From: DASSUW01 sp963740605
GTDB taxonomy: Bacteria; Actinomycetota; Thermoleophilia; Solirubrobacterales; Solirubrobacteraceae
Length of the DNA stretch: 64,000 bases
NCBI GenBank assembly: GCA_963740605.1
Contig: CAVUFC010000018.1
Location: 868,001-932,000 of the forward strand
Reading direction: 5' to 3'
Shown piece after piece: positions 6,537-15,317 of this stretch (positions within the stretch are counted from its first letter, which is position 1; each line of letters starts with the position of its first letter). The notes beneath the pieces are model-generated. The model was not told the origin of the DNA. It searched no databases and saw nothing but the letters and a program-made list of their open reading frames with translations. The position numbers were made by a program, and so were the translations under genes.

Positions 6537-8506
6537 ATGGGGAAAGCAAGCTTTCCCGTGCGAGTTCGCTGCGCGAACATCGCGCGCTGGGGATCGACGT
6601 CGGCGGGACGTTCACGGACGCGGTGCTGGTCACCGAGGACGGGATGGTCACCGCGAAGGTGCTGAGCACCGAGCGGCAGGAGGAGGGCGTGGTCGAGGCG
6701 GCACGCAAGGTCCTCGAGAAGGCCGGTGTCGAGCCCGGCGACGTCGAGCACTTCGTCCATGGCTCGACGGTCGCCACCAACGCGCTCCTGACCCGCAACC
6801 TCGCCCGCACGGCGCTCGTGACCACGAAGGGGTTCCGCGACCTGTTGTTCCTCGGACGCCAGGCGCGGCCGAGCCTGTACCGCTTGCACGAGGCGCCGAC
6901 GCCGCCGGTGGTCGAGCGCCGCCGCTGTGTCGAAGTCGACGAGCGGATGGGGCCTGAGGGCGCTATCCGTGAGCTCGACGAGGAGACCGTCCACCGCGCC
7001 GCACGGCGACTGAAGCGCGAGCGCGCCGAGGCGGTTGCGGTGTGCCTGCTGTTCGCCTTCCTGGACCCGGCGCACGAGCAGCGGGTCGCGGAGATGCTGC
7101 GCGAGGCGCTCCCGGATGCGTTCGTGGTCGCCTCGCACGAGGTGGCGGCCGAGGTGCGCGAGTTCGAGCGGGCGACGACTGCGACGATCGACGCCGCGCT
7201 CGGCCCGCCGACCGGCCGCTACCTGAGCCGGCTGCACGCCGCGACCGAGGAGGCCGGGCTGCCCGCGCCGCACGTGATGCTGTCCTCGGGCGGCGTCGCC
7301 ACCCTCGAGCAGGCCGCCGCGCACCCGGCCGCGATGCTGCTCTCCGGCCCGGCCGGCGGGGCGGTCGCGGCCCGGATCGTCAGCGAGCCGCCCGCGCTCG
7401 GCTTCGACATGGGCGGCACGAGCTGCGATACGTTCCTGCTCGCCGAGGGCGGCGGCGAATCCGAGCTGACCGTCGACCGCCGCGTCGCCGGCCTGCCCGT
7501 CCGGCTCCCGATGGTCGACATCCACACGGTCAGCGCCGGCGGCGGCTCGATCGCGTGGGTCGACAGCGGCGGCGCGCTGCGCGTCGGCCCGCAGAGCGCG
7601 GGCGCCGATCCCGGTCCGGCATGCTACGGCCGCGGCGGCACCGAGCCGACCGTGACCGACGCCAACCTCGTGCTCGGCCGCCTGCCCGCGGAGTCGCCGA
7701 TCGCGGCCGACCTCACGCTCGACATGCACGCCGCCCGCACGGCGCTGGAGTCGCTGGGTGTCGGCAGCGCGGAGGAGGCGGCCGAGGGAGTGGTGGCCGT
7801 GGCGGTCAACGCGATGGTGCAGGCTTTGCGCGTCGTCTCGGTCGAGCGCGGCCACGACCCGGCCGGCGCCGCGCTGATCGCGTTCGGCGGCGCGGGGCCG
7901 CTCCACGCCTGCGAGCTCGCGGCGGCGCTCGGCGCCGGCACGGTCCTGTGCCTCCCGGCCAGCGGCGTGCTGTCCGCGGTTGGGCTCGCCGCTGCCGAGC
8001 GCCGCCGCGACAGCTCCCGCAGCCTCCTGCGCCCGCTCGACGACGCCGGGGATCTCAAGCGCGCGGTCAAGCAGCTCGCCGGCGCCCGCAAGGGGGAGGA
8101 CGTGCGCGCCGCCGCCGACCTGCGCTACGCCGGGCAGTCGTTCGAGCTGCTGATCCCCTTCGGCGACCCCAAGGACCTCGCCGACGCCTTCCACGCCGAG
8201 CACGAGCGCCGCTACGGCCACGCCGACCCTGGTCGCGCGGTCGAGCTCGTCACGCTCCGCGCGGCCGCCGTGCAGCCGGGCGCGGCGGTCCGCCTCTCCG
8301 CCACCGGCGACGTCGAGCGCTCGCGCCGGACGATCCGCTGGGAGGGCGAGGAGCTCGAGGCCACCGTGTTCACGGGGACGGGCCTCCCGGCCGGCACCAC
8401 GATCGAGGGTCCCGCGGTGATCGAGTTCCCGGAGACCACGTGCCTGGTCCCGCCGGGTTGGTCGGGCGAGGCCGACGACCAGGGGATCGTGAGGCTCGCG
8501 ACGTGA
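6533..8506 (+). CDS. hyuA: Hydantoinase/oxoprolinase family protein, A subunit (HyuA)
   Basis: The 657-residue protein is the ATP-binding subunit of the hydantoinase/5-oxoprolinase/acetophenone-carboxylase family, which hydrolyses or carboxylates cyclic amides or ketones with ATP. It has the actin-like ATPase motif GIDVGGTFTDAVL, a second phosphate motif LGFDMGGTSCD, and FGGAGPLHACELA. Family members normally begin two or three residues before GIDVGGT. Here the GTG start (overlapping the previous stop by four bases) adds about 17 residues encoded by two small DNA palindromes. It pairs with HyuB immediately downstream. Confidence 0.87.
   Translation: MNGESKLSRASSLREHRALGIDVGGTFTDAVLVTEDGMVTAKVLSTERQEEGVVEAARKVLEKAGVEPGDVEHFVHGSTVATNALLTRNLARTALVTTKGFRDLLFLGRQARPSLYRLHEAPTPPVVERRRCVEVDERMGPEGAIRELDEETVHRAARRLKRERAEAVAVCLLFAFLDPAHEQRVAEMLREALPDAFVVASHEVAAEVREFERATTATIDAALGPPTGRYLSRLHAATEEAGLPAPHVMLSSGGVATLEQAAAHPAAMLLSGPAGGAVAARIVSEPPALGFDMGGTSCDTFLLAEGGGESELTVDRRVAGLPVRLPMVDIHTVSAGGGSIAWVDSGGALRVGPQSAGADPGPACYGRGGTEPTVTDANLVLGRLPAESPIAADLTLDMHAARTALESLGVGSAEEAAEGVVAVAVNAMVQALRVVSVERGHDPAGAALIAFGGAGPLHACELAAALGAGTVLCLPASGVLSAVGLAAAERRRDSSRSLLRPLDDAGDLKRAVKQLAGARKGEDVRAAADLRYAGQSFELLIPFGDPKDLADAFHAEHERRYGHADPGRAVELVTLRAAAVQPGAAVRLSATGDVERSRRTIRWEGEELEATVFTGTGLPAGTTIEGPAVIEFPETTCLVPPGWSGEADDQGIVRLAT
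6540..6583. repeat. Tandem pair of small palindromes inside the start of hyuA
   Basis: The first hairpin is GGGAAAG / CTTTCCC (6540-6546 with 6551-6557, loop CAAG). The second is GCGAGTTCGC (6560-6569) against GCGAACATCGC (6573-6583), with one unpaired base in the right arm. Both are read through in frame as the non-conserved N-terminal extension of HyuA, so they look inserted between the start codon and the conserved domain. They could also affect translation of hyuA. Confidence 0.5.
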
Positions 8507-9993
8507 ACGCCGCTGAGCTCCAGGTCGCGGTCGGGTCGCTGCGCGGCATCGCCGAGGAGATGGGCACCGCGCTGATCCACAGCGCGCTGTCACCGAACAT
8601 CAAGGAGCGCCGCGACTGCTCGACCGCGCTGTTCGACGCCGACGGGCGGCTGGTGATCCAGGCCGAGCACATCCCCGTCCACCTCGGTGCGCTGCCGGCG
8701 TCGGTCGCTGCGGTGCGCGAGCACGACGTCGCGGCCGGCGAGGTCTGGGTGCTCAACGACCCGTTCCTCGGCGGCTCGCACCTGCCCGACATCACGCTCG
8801 TGTCGCCGATCCACGTCGACGGCGAGCTGCTCGGCTGGGCCGCGTCGCGCGCCCACCACGCGGACGTCGGCGGGATGGTCCCGGCGTCGATGCCCGCGGA
8901 CTCGACCGAGCTCCACCAGGAGGGCCTGATCCTCCCGCCGACCAGGCTCGACGACGCGCTGATCGCCCTGATCGCCGCCAACTCACGAGCCGGCGACGAG
9001 CGCCGCGGCGATCTGCGCGCCCAGCTTGCCGTGCACCGGTTGGCCGAGCGCCGCGTCGCCGAGCTCACGGAACGTCGCGGCGCGGACTGGTGGCGCACCG
9101 CCTGCGCCGAGGTGTGGGACTACGCCGAGCGCCGCACGCGCGCCGCGATCGAGACGATGCCGGACGGCCGCTACGCGGCGACCGAGACCGTCGAGGCCGC
9201 CGACGAGGACCTCGAGATCCGCGCCACGGTGGAGATCGACGGCGACCGCGTGCTCGTCGACTTCGACGGCACGGCGCCCCAGCACGCCGGCAACCTCAAC
9301 TGCCCGCTCGCGGTCACCGTCTCCGCGTGCTGCTTCGTCCTGCGCGTCGTGGCCGACCCGGACGCGCCCGCATCGGGCGGCGCCTACGCGCCGATCGAGG
9401 TGACCGCACCGGAAGGGTCGCTGGTAAACGCGCGGTCACCCGCCGCGGTCGTCGCCGGCAACGTCGAGACGTCGAGCCGGATCGCCGACTGCCTGCTGCG
9501 CGCGTTCGGCAAGGCCGTCGACGCGCCCGCGCAGGGTCAGGGCACGATGAACAACCTCACGTTCGGCTCGCCGCGCTTCACCTACTACGAGACGATCGGC
9601 GGCGGCCAGGGTGGATCGGCCCAGGGGCCGGGGCCGTCGGCCGTGCACGTGGCGATGTCGAACACGCTCAACACGCCGGTCGAGGCGCTCGAGACGGCGT
9701 ATCCGCTGCGCGTCGAGCGCTACGCGCTGCGGGCCGGCAGTGGGGGCGCCGGTCGCCACCCGGGCGGCGATGGAGTGGTCCGCGCGATCACGGTCCTCGA
9801 GCCCTGCCAGGCGTCGATCCTGTCCGATCGGCGGCGGCACCCGCCGCGCGGCGCGCACGGCGGCAACGACGGCACGCCCGGGAGCAACCGGCTGAACCGC
9901 CGCAAGCTGGGGCCGAAAGCCCGCGTCACCCTGGAGATTGGGGACACGATCACCGTACTTACGCCGGGCGGCGGGGGTTGGGGGCGGGCCTAG
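8503..9993 (+). CDS. hyuB: Hydantoinase B/oxoprolinase family protein (HyuB)
   Basis: The 496-residue protein is the catalytic partner of HyuA. Family signatures are the opening that ends in ALIHSALSPNIKERRDCSTA, the segment IPVHLGALPASV, WVLNDPFLGGSHLPDIT, the metal-site-like RAHHADVGGMVP, the glycine-rich ETIGGGQGGSAQGPGPS and the C-terminal TPGGGGWG. The GTG start at 8503 overlaps the hyuA stop by four bases, giving tight coupling expected for subunits of one complex. Substrate cannot be assigned; hydantoins, N-methylhydantoin, 5-oxoproline and acetophenone are all used by relatives. Confidence 0.9.
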   Translation: MNAAELQVAVGSLRGIAEEMGTALIHSALSPNIKERRDCSTALFDADGRLVIQAEHIPVHLGALPASVAAVREHDVAAGEVWVLNDPFLGGSHLPDITLVSPIHVDGELLGWAASRAHHADVGGMVPASMPADSTELHQEGLILPPTRLDDALIALIAANSRAGDERRGDLRAQLAVHRLAERRVAELTERRGADWWRTACAEVWDYAERRTRAAIETMPDGRYAATETVEAADEDLEIRATVEIDGDRVLVDFDGTAPQHAGNLNCPLAVTVSACCFVLRVVADPDAPASGGAYAPIEVTAPEGSLVNARSPAAVVAGNVETSSRIADCLLRAFGKAVDAPAQGQGTMNNLTFGSPRFTYYETIGGGQGGSAQGPGPSAVHVAMSNTLNTPVEALETAYPLRVERYALRAGSGGAGRHPGGDGVVRAITVLEPCQASILSDRRRHPPRGAHGGNDGTPGSNRLNRRKLGPKARVTLEIGDTITVLTPGGGGWGRA

Positions 9994-10067
9994 CCGACCG
10001 GCGCTTGACGCGCTACCCGTGAGCGTGTCTGATCGGTCGGCCGATGATCGAGTTCCGAGGTGCCCCC

Positions 10068-12254
10068 ATGCGTCGACTCACCGTTGTACTGCTGCTTTTC
10101 GCCGCCGGAGCGTTCGCGCCCGCCGCGCAGGCCGCCCCCTGCTTCACCACGATGTCGGTCGACGCCGTGCGCAGCGCCACCGACGGCGCAACCTTCGAGG
10201 CCACCGGCAAGACGGTCTCCAGCGGCAACTCGATCGACGACTTCCCGGTGACGATCCTCGGCGTGCTCGACGACGGAATCGGGATCGGCCACGACATGAT
10301 CATCGCCGAGGTCCACGACTACCCGGCGCTCAACAACGACCGCGTGAAGGGGATCTGGGCCGGCATGTCAGGGTCGCCGGTCTACGACGCCGGCGGGGAT
10401 CTCATCGGGTCGATCTCGTTCGGGCTTGGCACCGGCGCGTCGCCGATCGCGGGCATCACTCCGGCGGATGACATGGTCGATGTGCTCGAGCGCCCGGCGG
10501 CGCCCGCGTCGCCGCTCAGCGCTCGGGTGACCTCGGCGCTGCAGCACAAGATGGTCGCGACGGGCGCGGTCACTGCACGCCAGGCCGCCTCGGGCATGGA
10601 CCAGCTCCGGATCCCGCTCGCGGTGTCCGGCCTCAACGCGAACCGGCTGGCGAAGTTCGCCGCGCGGCTCCCCGGTAGCGATCGGTTCATCCCGTACCAC
10701 GCGGGAGCGGCTGCGGCCTCGGCCGGCCCCGGCGACCCGGCGCTGATCCAGCCGGGCAGCAACTTCGCCACCGCGCTCAGCTACGGCGACGTCGCGGCGG
10801 CCGGCGTCGGCACCACGACCGCGCGCTGCGGCGACAGCGTGATCGCCTTCGGCCATCCCATGAACTTCGACGGGCCGACGTCGCTCAGCGTGCACAACGC
10901 GACCGCGATCGTGATCCAGGACGACCTGATCGCGCCGTTCAAGGTCGCGAACATCGGCGGGCTCGTCGGCACGCTCGACCAGGACCGCATGACCGGGATC
11001 CGCGGCCTGCTGGGCGCCGCGCCGACGCCGGTGGTCGTGACCTCTCGCATCACCGACGACGGCGGCGCCCCTGACGCGGGCGAGACCGACGTGAACCGCA
11101 CCAACGACACGCCCGACCTCGCGACGGCGCATCTGCTCTCGAGCGTCGATAGCGCGATCGACCGTCTCGGCGCCGGCCGCATGTCGCTCGGGTGGACGGT
11201 CACCGGCACTGCCGGCGGCCAGCCGTTCTCGCTGACGCGCAACAACCGGTTCGCGGATTCGTCCGACATCTCGTTCGCGTCGACCGACGAGATGTTCGGG
11301 TATCTGGCGACGATCGTCCAGAATCCCTTCACCGCGGTGAAGCTCAACACGATCGACATGACCGCGGCGGTGCAGTCGCAGTTCCGCCAGTACCTGATCA
11401 AGGGCCTGGAGCAGTTCAACGGCACGACCTGGGTGCCGGTCACCAGCAACGACACGATCACGCTCACCCCCGGCGAGACGCTGCGTGTCCGCGTGCTGCT
11501 CGAGAACTACCGCAACAGCACCCCGGTGCCGCCCGTCAAGCTGTCGTTCCCGATCGCCGATGACGCGTCGGGCGACGGCTCGCTCGACATCACGGGCGGT
11601 ACCGACGGCGGCGGGGACACCGGCGGCGGGTCGGGGAGCGGTTCCAATGACACCGGTCCGACGACGTTCAAGGACCTGCTGAAGGCGCTCAACGACTTCC
11701 CGCGCAACGACGACCTCACCGGCTCGCTGTCGATGTTCGCCACCGGTGGCGCGCCCGCCTCGCAGCCGGGCACCGGGCTCCTCGACACGGCGACGCCCGG
11801 CCCGCAGATCGTCAAGCAGCAGGTCGCCGAGGTCGTCAGCGGCACGCTGAGCATCCCGGTCACCGTCGGCGAGCCGGAGCCGAGCCCCGGTCCGGACCTC
11901 AACGTCACGGGCAAGGCGTCGGCGCCGCTGGCGACATCGCTCAAGAAGGGCCTGCAGCTGACCGTGCGGTCGAGCGCGCCGGGCCGGCTCGTGGTGAAGG
12001 TGACCGTCGACAAGAAGACCGCGCGCCGGCTCCATCTCAAGAAGAACGCCAAGGCGCCGGTCGTCGTCGCGGCGCTGACGAAGGTGATCGGCGACGGGCG
12101 CTCGCGCGTGACGGTCAAGTTCACCAAGGCGGCCAAGCGGCACCTCAAGCACGCCAAGCGCGTGAAGCTGGCGATCAAGGCCACGATCACGGACCTGGAC
12201 GGCAACCGGACGACCGACCGGGCCAAGATGACCCTGACGCGGAAGAGCCACTAG
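10068..12254 (+). CDS. Secreted SpoIVB-type peptidase S55 domain protein
   Basis: A signal peptide (MRRLTVVLLLFAAGAFAPAA, cleavage near AQA-AP) supports the ATG at 10068, preceded by a GAGGTG ribosome site. The N-terminal half carries the S55-type segment GIWAGMSGSPVYDAGGDLIG around residues 95-114, holding the likely catalytic Ser, with a nearby GIGHDMI His and a later IAFGHPM His. Which His pairs with the Ser is uncertain. A Gly/Ser linker near residue 520 leads to a Lys/Arg-rich beta-sandwich-like C-terminal domain (about residues 630-728), of a kind I associate with secreted proteins of this class. SpoIVB proper cleaves a sporulation protease, but nothing here indicates spores, so this is likely an envelope serine protease or an inactive relative. 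Confidence 0.75.
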   Translation: MRRLTVVLLLFAAGAFAPAAQAAPCFTTMSVDAVRSATDGATFEATGKTVSSGNSIDDFPVTILGVLDDGIGIGHDMIIAEVHDYPALNNDRVKGIWAGMSGSPVYDAGGDLIGSISFGLGTGASPIAGITPADDMVDVLERPAAPASPLSARVTSALQHKMVATGAVTARQAASGMDQLRIPLAVSGLNANRLAKFAARLPGSDRFIPYHAGAAAASAGPGDPALIQPGSNFATALSYGDVAAAGVGTTTARCGDSVIAFGHPMNFDGPTSLSVHNATAIVIQDDLIAPFKVANIGGLVGTLDQDRMTGIRGLLGAAPTPVVVTSRITDDGGAPDAGETDVNRTNDTPDLATAHLLSSVDSAIDRLGAGRMSLGWTVTGTAGGQPFSLTRNNRFADSSDISFASTDEMFGYLATIVQNPFTAVKLNTIDMTAAVQSQFRQYLIKGLEQFNGTTWVPVTSNDTITLTPGETLRVRVLLENYRNSTPVPPVKLSFPIADDASGDGSLDITGGTDGGGDTGGGSGSGSNDTGPTTFKDLLKALNDFPRNDDLTGSLSMFATGGAPASQPGTGLLDTATPGPQIVKQQVAEVVSGTLSIPVTVGEPEPSPGPDLNVTGKASAPLATSLKKGLQLTVRSSAPGRLVVKVTVDKKTARRLHLKKNAKAPVVVAALTKVIGDGRSRVTVKFTKAAKRHLKHAKRVKLAIKATITDLDGNRTTDRAKMTLTRKSH

Positions 12255-12689
12255 ATGCGCATCGCGGTCGCCGCCGACGAGCACACCGGGGTGGCCGGGG
12301 CGGTCGTCGCGCAGCTGCGCGACCGCGGTCACGAGCCGCTGCTGCATGGCGCGCTGACCGCCGGCGAGCGCGACGACTGGGCGTGGGCGTCCGAGGCCGC
12401 GGCGCGTGATGTCGCCGACGGCCGCGCCGACCAGGCCGTCGTCTGCTGCTGGACGGGCACGGGCGCCTCGATCGCCGCCAACAAGGTGCCCGGTGTCCGC
12501 GCCGCGCTGTGCGGCGACGCCGCGACCGCCGCCGGCGCGCGCAGGTGGAACGACGCGAACGTGCTCGCGTTGTCGCTCCGCACCACCTCCGAGCCGGTGC
12601 TGGCTGAGATCCTCGACGCCTGGTTCGGCGCCGAGCCGTCGCTCGACGACGACGACCGCGCGAACGTCGCGCACGTCGACAACATCTAG
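12255..12689 (+). CDS. RpiB/LacA/LacB family sugar-phosphate isomerase
   Basis: The 144-residue protein matches ribose-5-phosphate isomerase B and its relatives: N-terminal IAVAADEHTG for phosphate binding, and the CWTGTGASIAANKVPGVRAA motif, corresponding to CGSGIG in RpiB where the Cys is the general base. The next conserved block, RRWNDANVLALSLR, is also present. The CCWTGTG variant marks an actinobacterial subgroup whose substrate is not settled, so calling it simply rpiB would overreach. It starts directly after the stop of the S55 gene without a gap. Confidence 0.82.
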   Translation: MRIAVAADEHTGVAGAVVAQLRDRGHEPLLHGALTAGERDDWAWASEAAARDVADGRADQAVVCCWTGTGASIAANKVPGVRAALCGDAATAAGARRWNDANVLALSLRTTSEPVLAEILDAWFGAEPSLDDDDRANVAHVDNI

Positions 12690-12695
12690 GCAACC

Positions 12696-12756
12696 GCGGG
12701 TTTCGCCCTCTGGGCGAACACCCGCAAGGGAACCTGGCCCCTGGGCCAGTGTTCCC
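12696..12756. terminator. Two adjacent hairpins between convergent genes, likely bidirectional terminator
   Basis: Hairpin 1 spans 12696-12725 (GCGGGTTTCGCCC against GGGCGAACACCCGC). Hairpin 2 spans 12728-12756 (GGGAACCTGGCCC against GGGCCAGTGTTCCC). Each has 13 pairs and one unpaired base in the right arm about six pairs from the outer end. They fill the whole 67-base gap between the isomerase stop and the antiporter stop. There is no T-run, so intrinsic termination is inferred only from position. Confidence 0.55.
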
Positions 12757-14337
12757 CTAGATTTCCAGCCGCTCGTCCTCGAGGTCGAGCTCGCGCTCGA
12801 GCCGGTGCATGACCTCGTTGGAGATCTCGCCGGTGTTGCGCAGCTCGACGAGCCGCGCGCGCTGGGCGCCGAGCACCGACCGGACCATCTTCTGGTATCG
12901 CTTGGAACGGCTCTCGACTGCGTCGATGCCGTCGGCGTCCTCGAGATCGCCCGCGCGGATGGCGAACCGGCGCTGGCGGTACTCGTACATCATCCGCATG
13001 CGCTCGGTGGTGTCGTCGCGGGTCCACTCCGCTCCCCCGAGCTCATCGAGTCGGTTGAGCGCCGCCTCGACGGAGGCGCGGCGGCCGATCAGCTCCTCGC
13101 GCTCGTCCTCGCCGTCGTCCTCGATGTGGAGCGCCTTGATCAGCGGCGGCAGCGTCAGGCCCTGCAGGACGAGCGTCACGAAGATCACCGCGAAGGTGAG
13201 GAACAGCACGATGTCGCGGTGTGGGAAGTCCTCGTCGAGCGCCAGCGCGGCAGCCAGCGACACTGCGCCGCGCATCCCGCACCAGGCGTTGACCACACGG
13301 ATCCGCCACGTCGATCGTCGCGCGCGCTGGACCTCGCGCCGGTCCACGAAGCGGATGAACCACGTGAACAGCTGCGCGAAGACGAACCGGGTCAGGATCA
13401 CGGTCGCGCTGACGGCGGCGGCCCAGCCAAGCAGGGTCGCCGCGGACTCGTCCTGCAGGCCCTCGAGGATCGTCGGCAGCTGAAGCCCGATCAGCACGAA
13501 CAGCAGCGCGTTGAGGAGGAACATGATGATCTCCCACACCGCGTAGCCGGTCAGGCGCATCGACGCAGTCGAGATCTCCGGCGCGGCCCAGCCGAGCACG
13601 ATGCCGACCGTGACGGCGGCGAGCACACCGGACACGCCCGCGGCCTCGGCGGGCAGATAGCCCGCGTAGCCGCTGAGGATCGAGATCGTCACCTCGGTCG
13701 GGATGTCGTTGATCCGGCGACGGATCTCCACCAGCACCTTCCCGGCGACGAGCCCGATCGCGATACCGCCGGCGGCGGTGACCACGAACTGACCGGTGGC
13801 GTCCCAGAAGACGAACGCTCCGGCCGTGACCGCTCGGCCCGCGACGTTGTAGGCGACGAGCGCCGTGCCGTCGTTGAGCAGGCTCTCGCCCTCGATCAGC
13901 GACACCATCCGGCGCGGGACGTGCAGGCGCCGCAGGATCTCGGTGGCGGCCAGCGGGTCGGTCGGGGAGACGATCGCGCCGAGGACGAACGCCACCGGCC
14001 ACGAGATGTCGTCCACCACCGCGTGCGCCACCACCGCGACCGTGCACATCGTCACCAGCACGAGGCCGACCGCGTTGACGGTGACCACCCGGATGCCGGC
14101 GCGGATGTCGTGCAGGTTCGCGAAGAAGGCCGACGAGTACAGCATCGGCGGCAGGAAGATCACGAGCACGAGGTCGGGGTCGAGCGTCACCGTGTCGTCC
14201 GGGCCGAGCACGAAACCCATCACCAGGCCGCCGACCACCAGCACGATCGGGTACGGGACTCCGATCAGGCGCGCGACGGTGCCGAGCACGACCACGGACA
14301 GCAGCAGGGAGACGAGGACGATGTCGATCTCGTCCAT
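12757..14337 (-). CDS. CPA1-family Na+/H+ antiporter (NhaP-like)
   Basis: The 526-residue integral membrane protein has about 12 hydrophobic helices in residues 1-400 and a charged cytoplasmic tail of about 120 residues (KALHIEDDGEDEREELIGRR onward). CPA1 hallmarks are GAIVSPTDPLAATEIL and EGESLLNDGTALVAYN, which carry the ion-binding Asp residues. It exchanges Na+ or K+ for protons across the cytoplasmic membrane. The ATG at 14337 overlaps the stop of the MBL hydrolase by one base, whereas the longer frame upstream encodes only Arg-rich antisense-like sequence. It is the last gene of a three-gene reverse-strand operon. Confidence 0.9.
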   Translation of the reverse strand: MDEIDIVLVSLLLSVVVLGTVARLIGVPYPIVLVVGGLVMGFVLGPDDTVTLDPDLVLVIFLPPMLYSSAFFANLHDIRAGIRVVTVNAVGLVLVTMCTVAVVAHAVVDDISWPVAFVLGAIVSPTDPLAATEILRRLHVPRRMVSLIEGESLLNDGTALVAYNVAGRAVTAGAFVFWDATGQFVVTAAGGIAIGLVAGKVLVEIRRRINDIPTEVTISILSGYAGYLPAEAAGVSGVLAAVTVGIVLGWAAPEISTASMRLTGYAVWEIIMFLLNALLFVLIGLQLPTILEGLQDESAATLLGWAAAVSATVILTRFVFAQLFTWFIRFVDRREVQRARRSTWRIRVVNAWCGMRGAVSLAAALALDEDFPHRDIVLFLTFAVIFVTLVLQGLTLPPLIKALHIEDDGEDEREELIGRRASVEAALNRLDELGGAEWTRDDTTERMRMMYEYRQRRFAIRAGDLEDADGIDAVESRSKRYQKMVRSVLGAQRARLVELRNTGEISNEVMHRLERELDLEDERLEI

Positions 14338-15317
14338 CAGGCCACCTCGTACCGGATGACGCCGCCGACCTCCGTCTCGCGGACCTCGCCGCGGTCGATC
14401 AGCAGGTCGACGTGCCCGAGCACCTCCGACAGCGTGAGGTACGCCTGCGTGACGGCCACGTTCCCCCACAGCGACTGCGCGATCTCGTACGCGCTCATCG
14501 GCTTGTCGGCGATCAGCCCGCCGATCTTCGCGGCGCGCCGCTCGTGCAGCGCGAAGCGCTCGTCGATCAGCTTGACGTGGTCGGTCACCGGCTCGCCGTG
14601 ACCGGGAAGGACGATCTCGACCGGCATCTCGCGGGTCTCACTCATCGACCGCATGTACGTGATCAGCGCGCGCGGGCGGCCGTCGCCCGCCTCGCCCGAC
14701 TTGCCGCCGAGCGGCCGCGAGATCAGCGGGTTGGACGAGATGTGCCCGATCAGGTGGTCGCCGCCGATCAGCAGCCGCCGGTCGGCGTCCCAGAACAGCG
14801 TGTCCGAAGGCGAGTGGCCCGGCCGGTGCAGCGCCTGCAGCGTACGGTTGGCGAACGTCAGCTCCTCGCCGTCCTTGAGCCGGCGGTCCACGGGCGCGCT
14901 GCCGCCCCACGCACGGAACGCGCGCGACATCGACCGCAGCGCGGTGACGACGTCGCGCGGGATCCCGTGGCGCAGCATCAGCGACTCGGCGAGCTCGTCG
15001 TCACGCTCGGCGTAGGCGCCGAACTCCTCGAGCACGGGCGCGAGCAGGTCGAGCACGACCACCTCGGCGCCTGAGCGGCGGGCAAGGATCCCGAGCAGGC
15101 CCATGTGATCGATGTGCTGGTGGGTGATGACGATCCGCTGCAGGCTGTCGATCGTGTGGCCGCGCGCGCGGAGCGCGATGTCGAGCTCGTCGAGCGCCTT
15201 GCCCGAGTTCGGCCCGGTGTCGATCAGCGTCAACGGCTCGTCGTCGATCAGGTAGCAGTTGACGCGCCCCACGGCAAACGGCGTGGGGATCGAAAGGCAG
15301 TGGATGTCCGCGGTCAT
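14337..15317 (-). CDS. MBL-fold metallo-hydrolase (glyoxalase II-like)
   Basis: The 326-residue protein has the metallo-beta-lactamase dinuclear zinc motif H66-x-H68-x-D70-H71 (ITHQHIDHMG), a third-ligand region HRPGHSPSD, the bridging Asp in LLIGGDHLIGH and a late His in LPGHGEPV. A C-terminal winged-helix-like region (ALHERRAAKIGGLI onward, ending SEVLGHVDLLIDRGEV) is typical of the LACTB2/BLACT_WH subgroup, whose members hydrolyse thioesters or RNA. Substrate unknown. Its start overlaps the phosphohexomutase stop by four bases. Confidence 0.85.
   Translation of the reverse strand: MTADIHCLSIPTPFAVGRVNCYLIDDEPLTLIDTGPNSGKALDELDIALRARGHTIDSLQRIVITHQHIDHMGLLGILARRSGAEVVVLDLLAPVLEEFGAYAERDDELAESLMLRHGIPRDVVTALRSMSRAFRAWGGSAPVDRRLKDGEELTFANRTLQALHRPGHSPSDTLFWDADRRLLIGGDHLIGHISSNPLISRPLGGKSGEAGDGRPRALITYMRSMSETREMPVEIVLPGHGEPVTDHVKLIDERFALHERRAAKIGGLIADKPMSAYEIAQSLWGNVAVTQAYLTLSEVLGHVDLLIDRGEVRETEVGGVIRYEVA

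Noticed and set aside
6488..8593. A 701-codon reverse frame under hyuA
   Set aside because: Arg/Ala/Gly-rich antisense shadow; hyuA on the plus strand has all family motifs.
10368..12674. A 768-codon open frame on the reverse strand under the S55 gene
   Set aside because: It is Arg/Asp/His-rich with no family motif and lies opposite a gene with a signal peptide and good codon bias; long antisense frames are common at this GC level.
14338..14469. N-terminal extension of the antiporter
   Set aside because: The extra 44 codons lie over the end of the MBL gene, are Arg/Gly-rich, and the ATG at 14337 gives a normal membrane-protein start.
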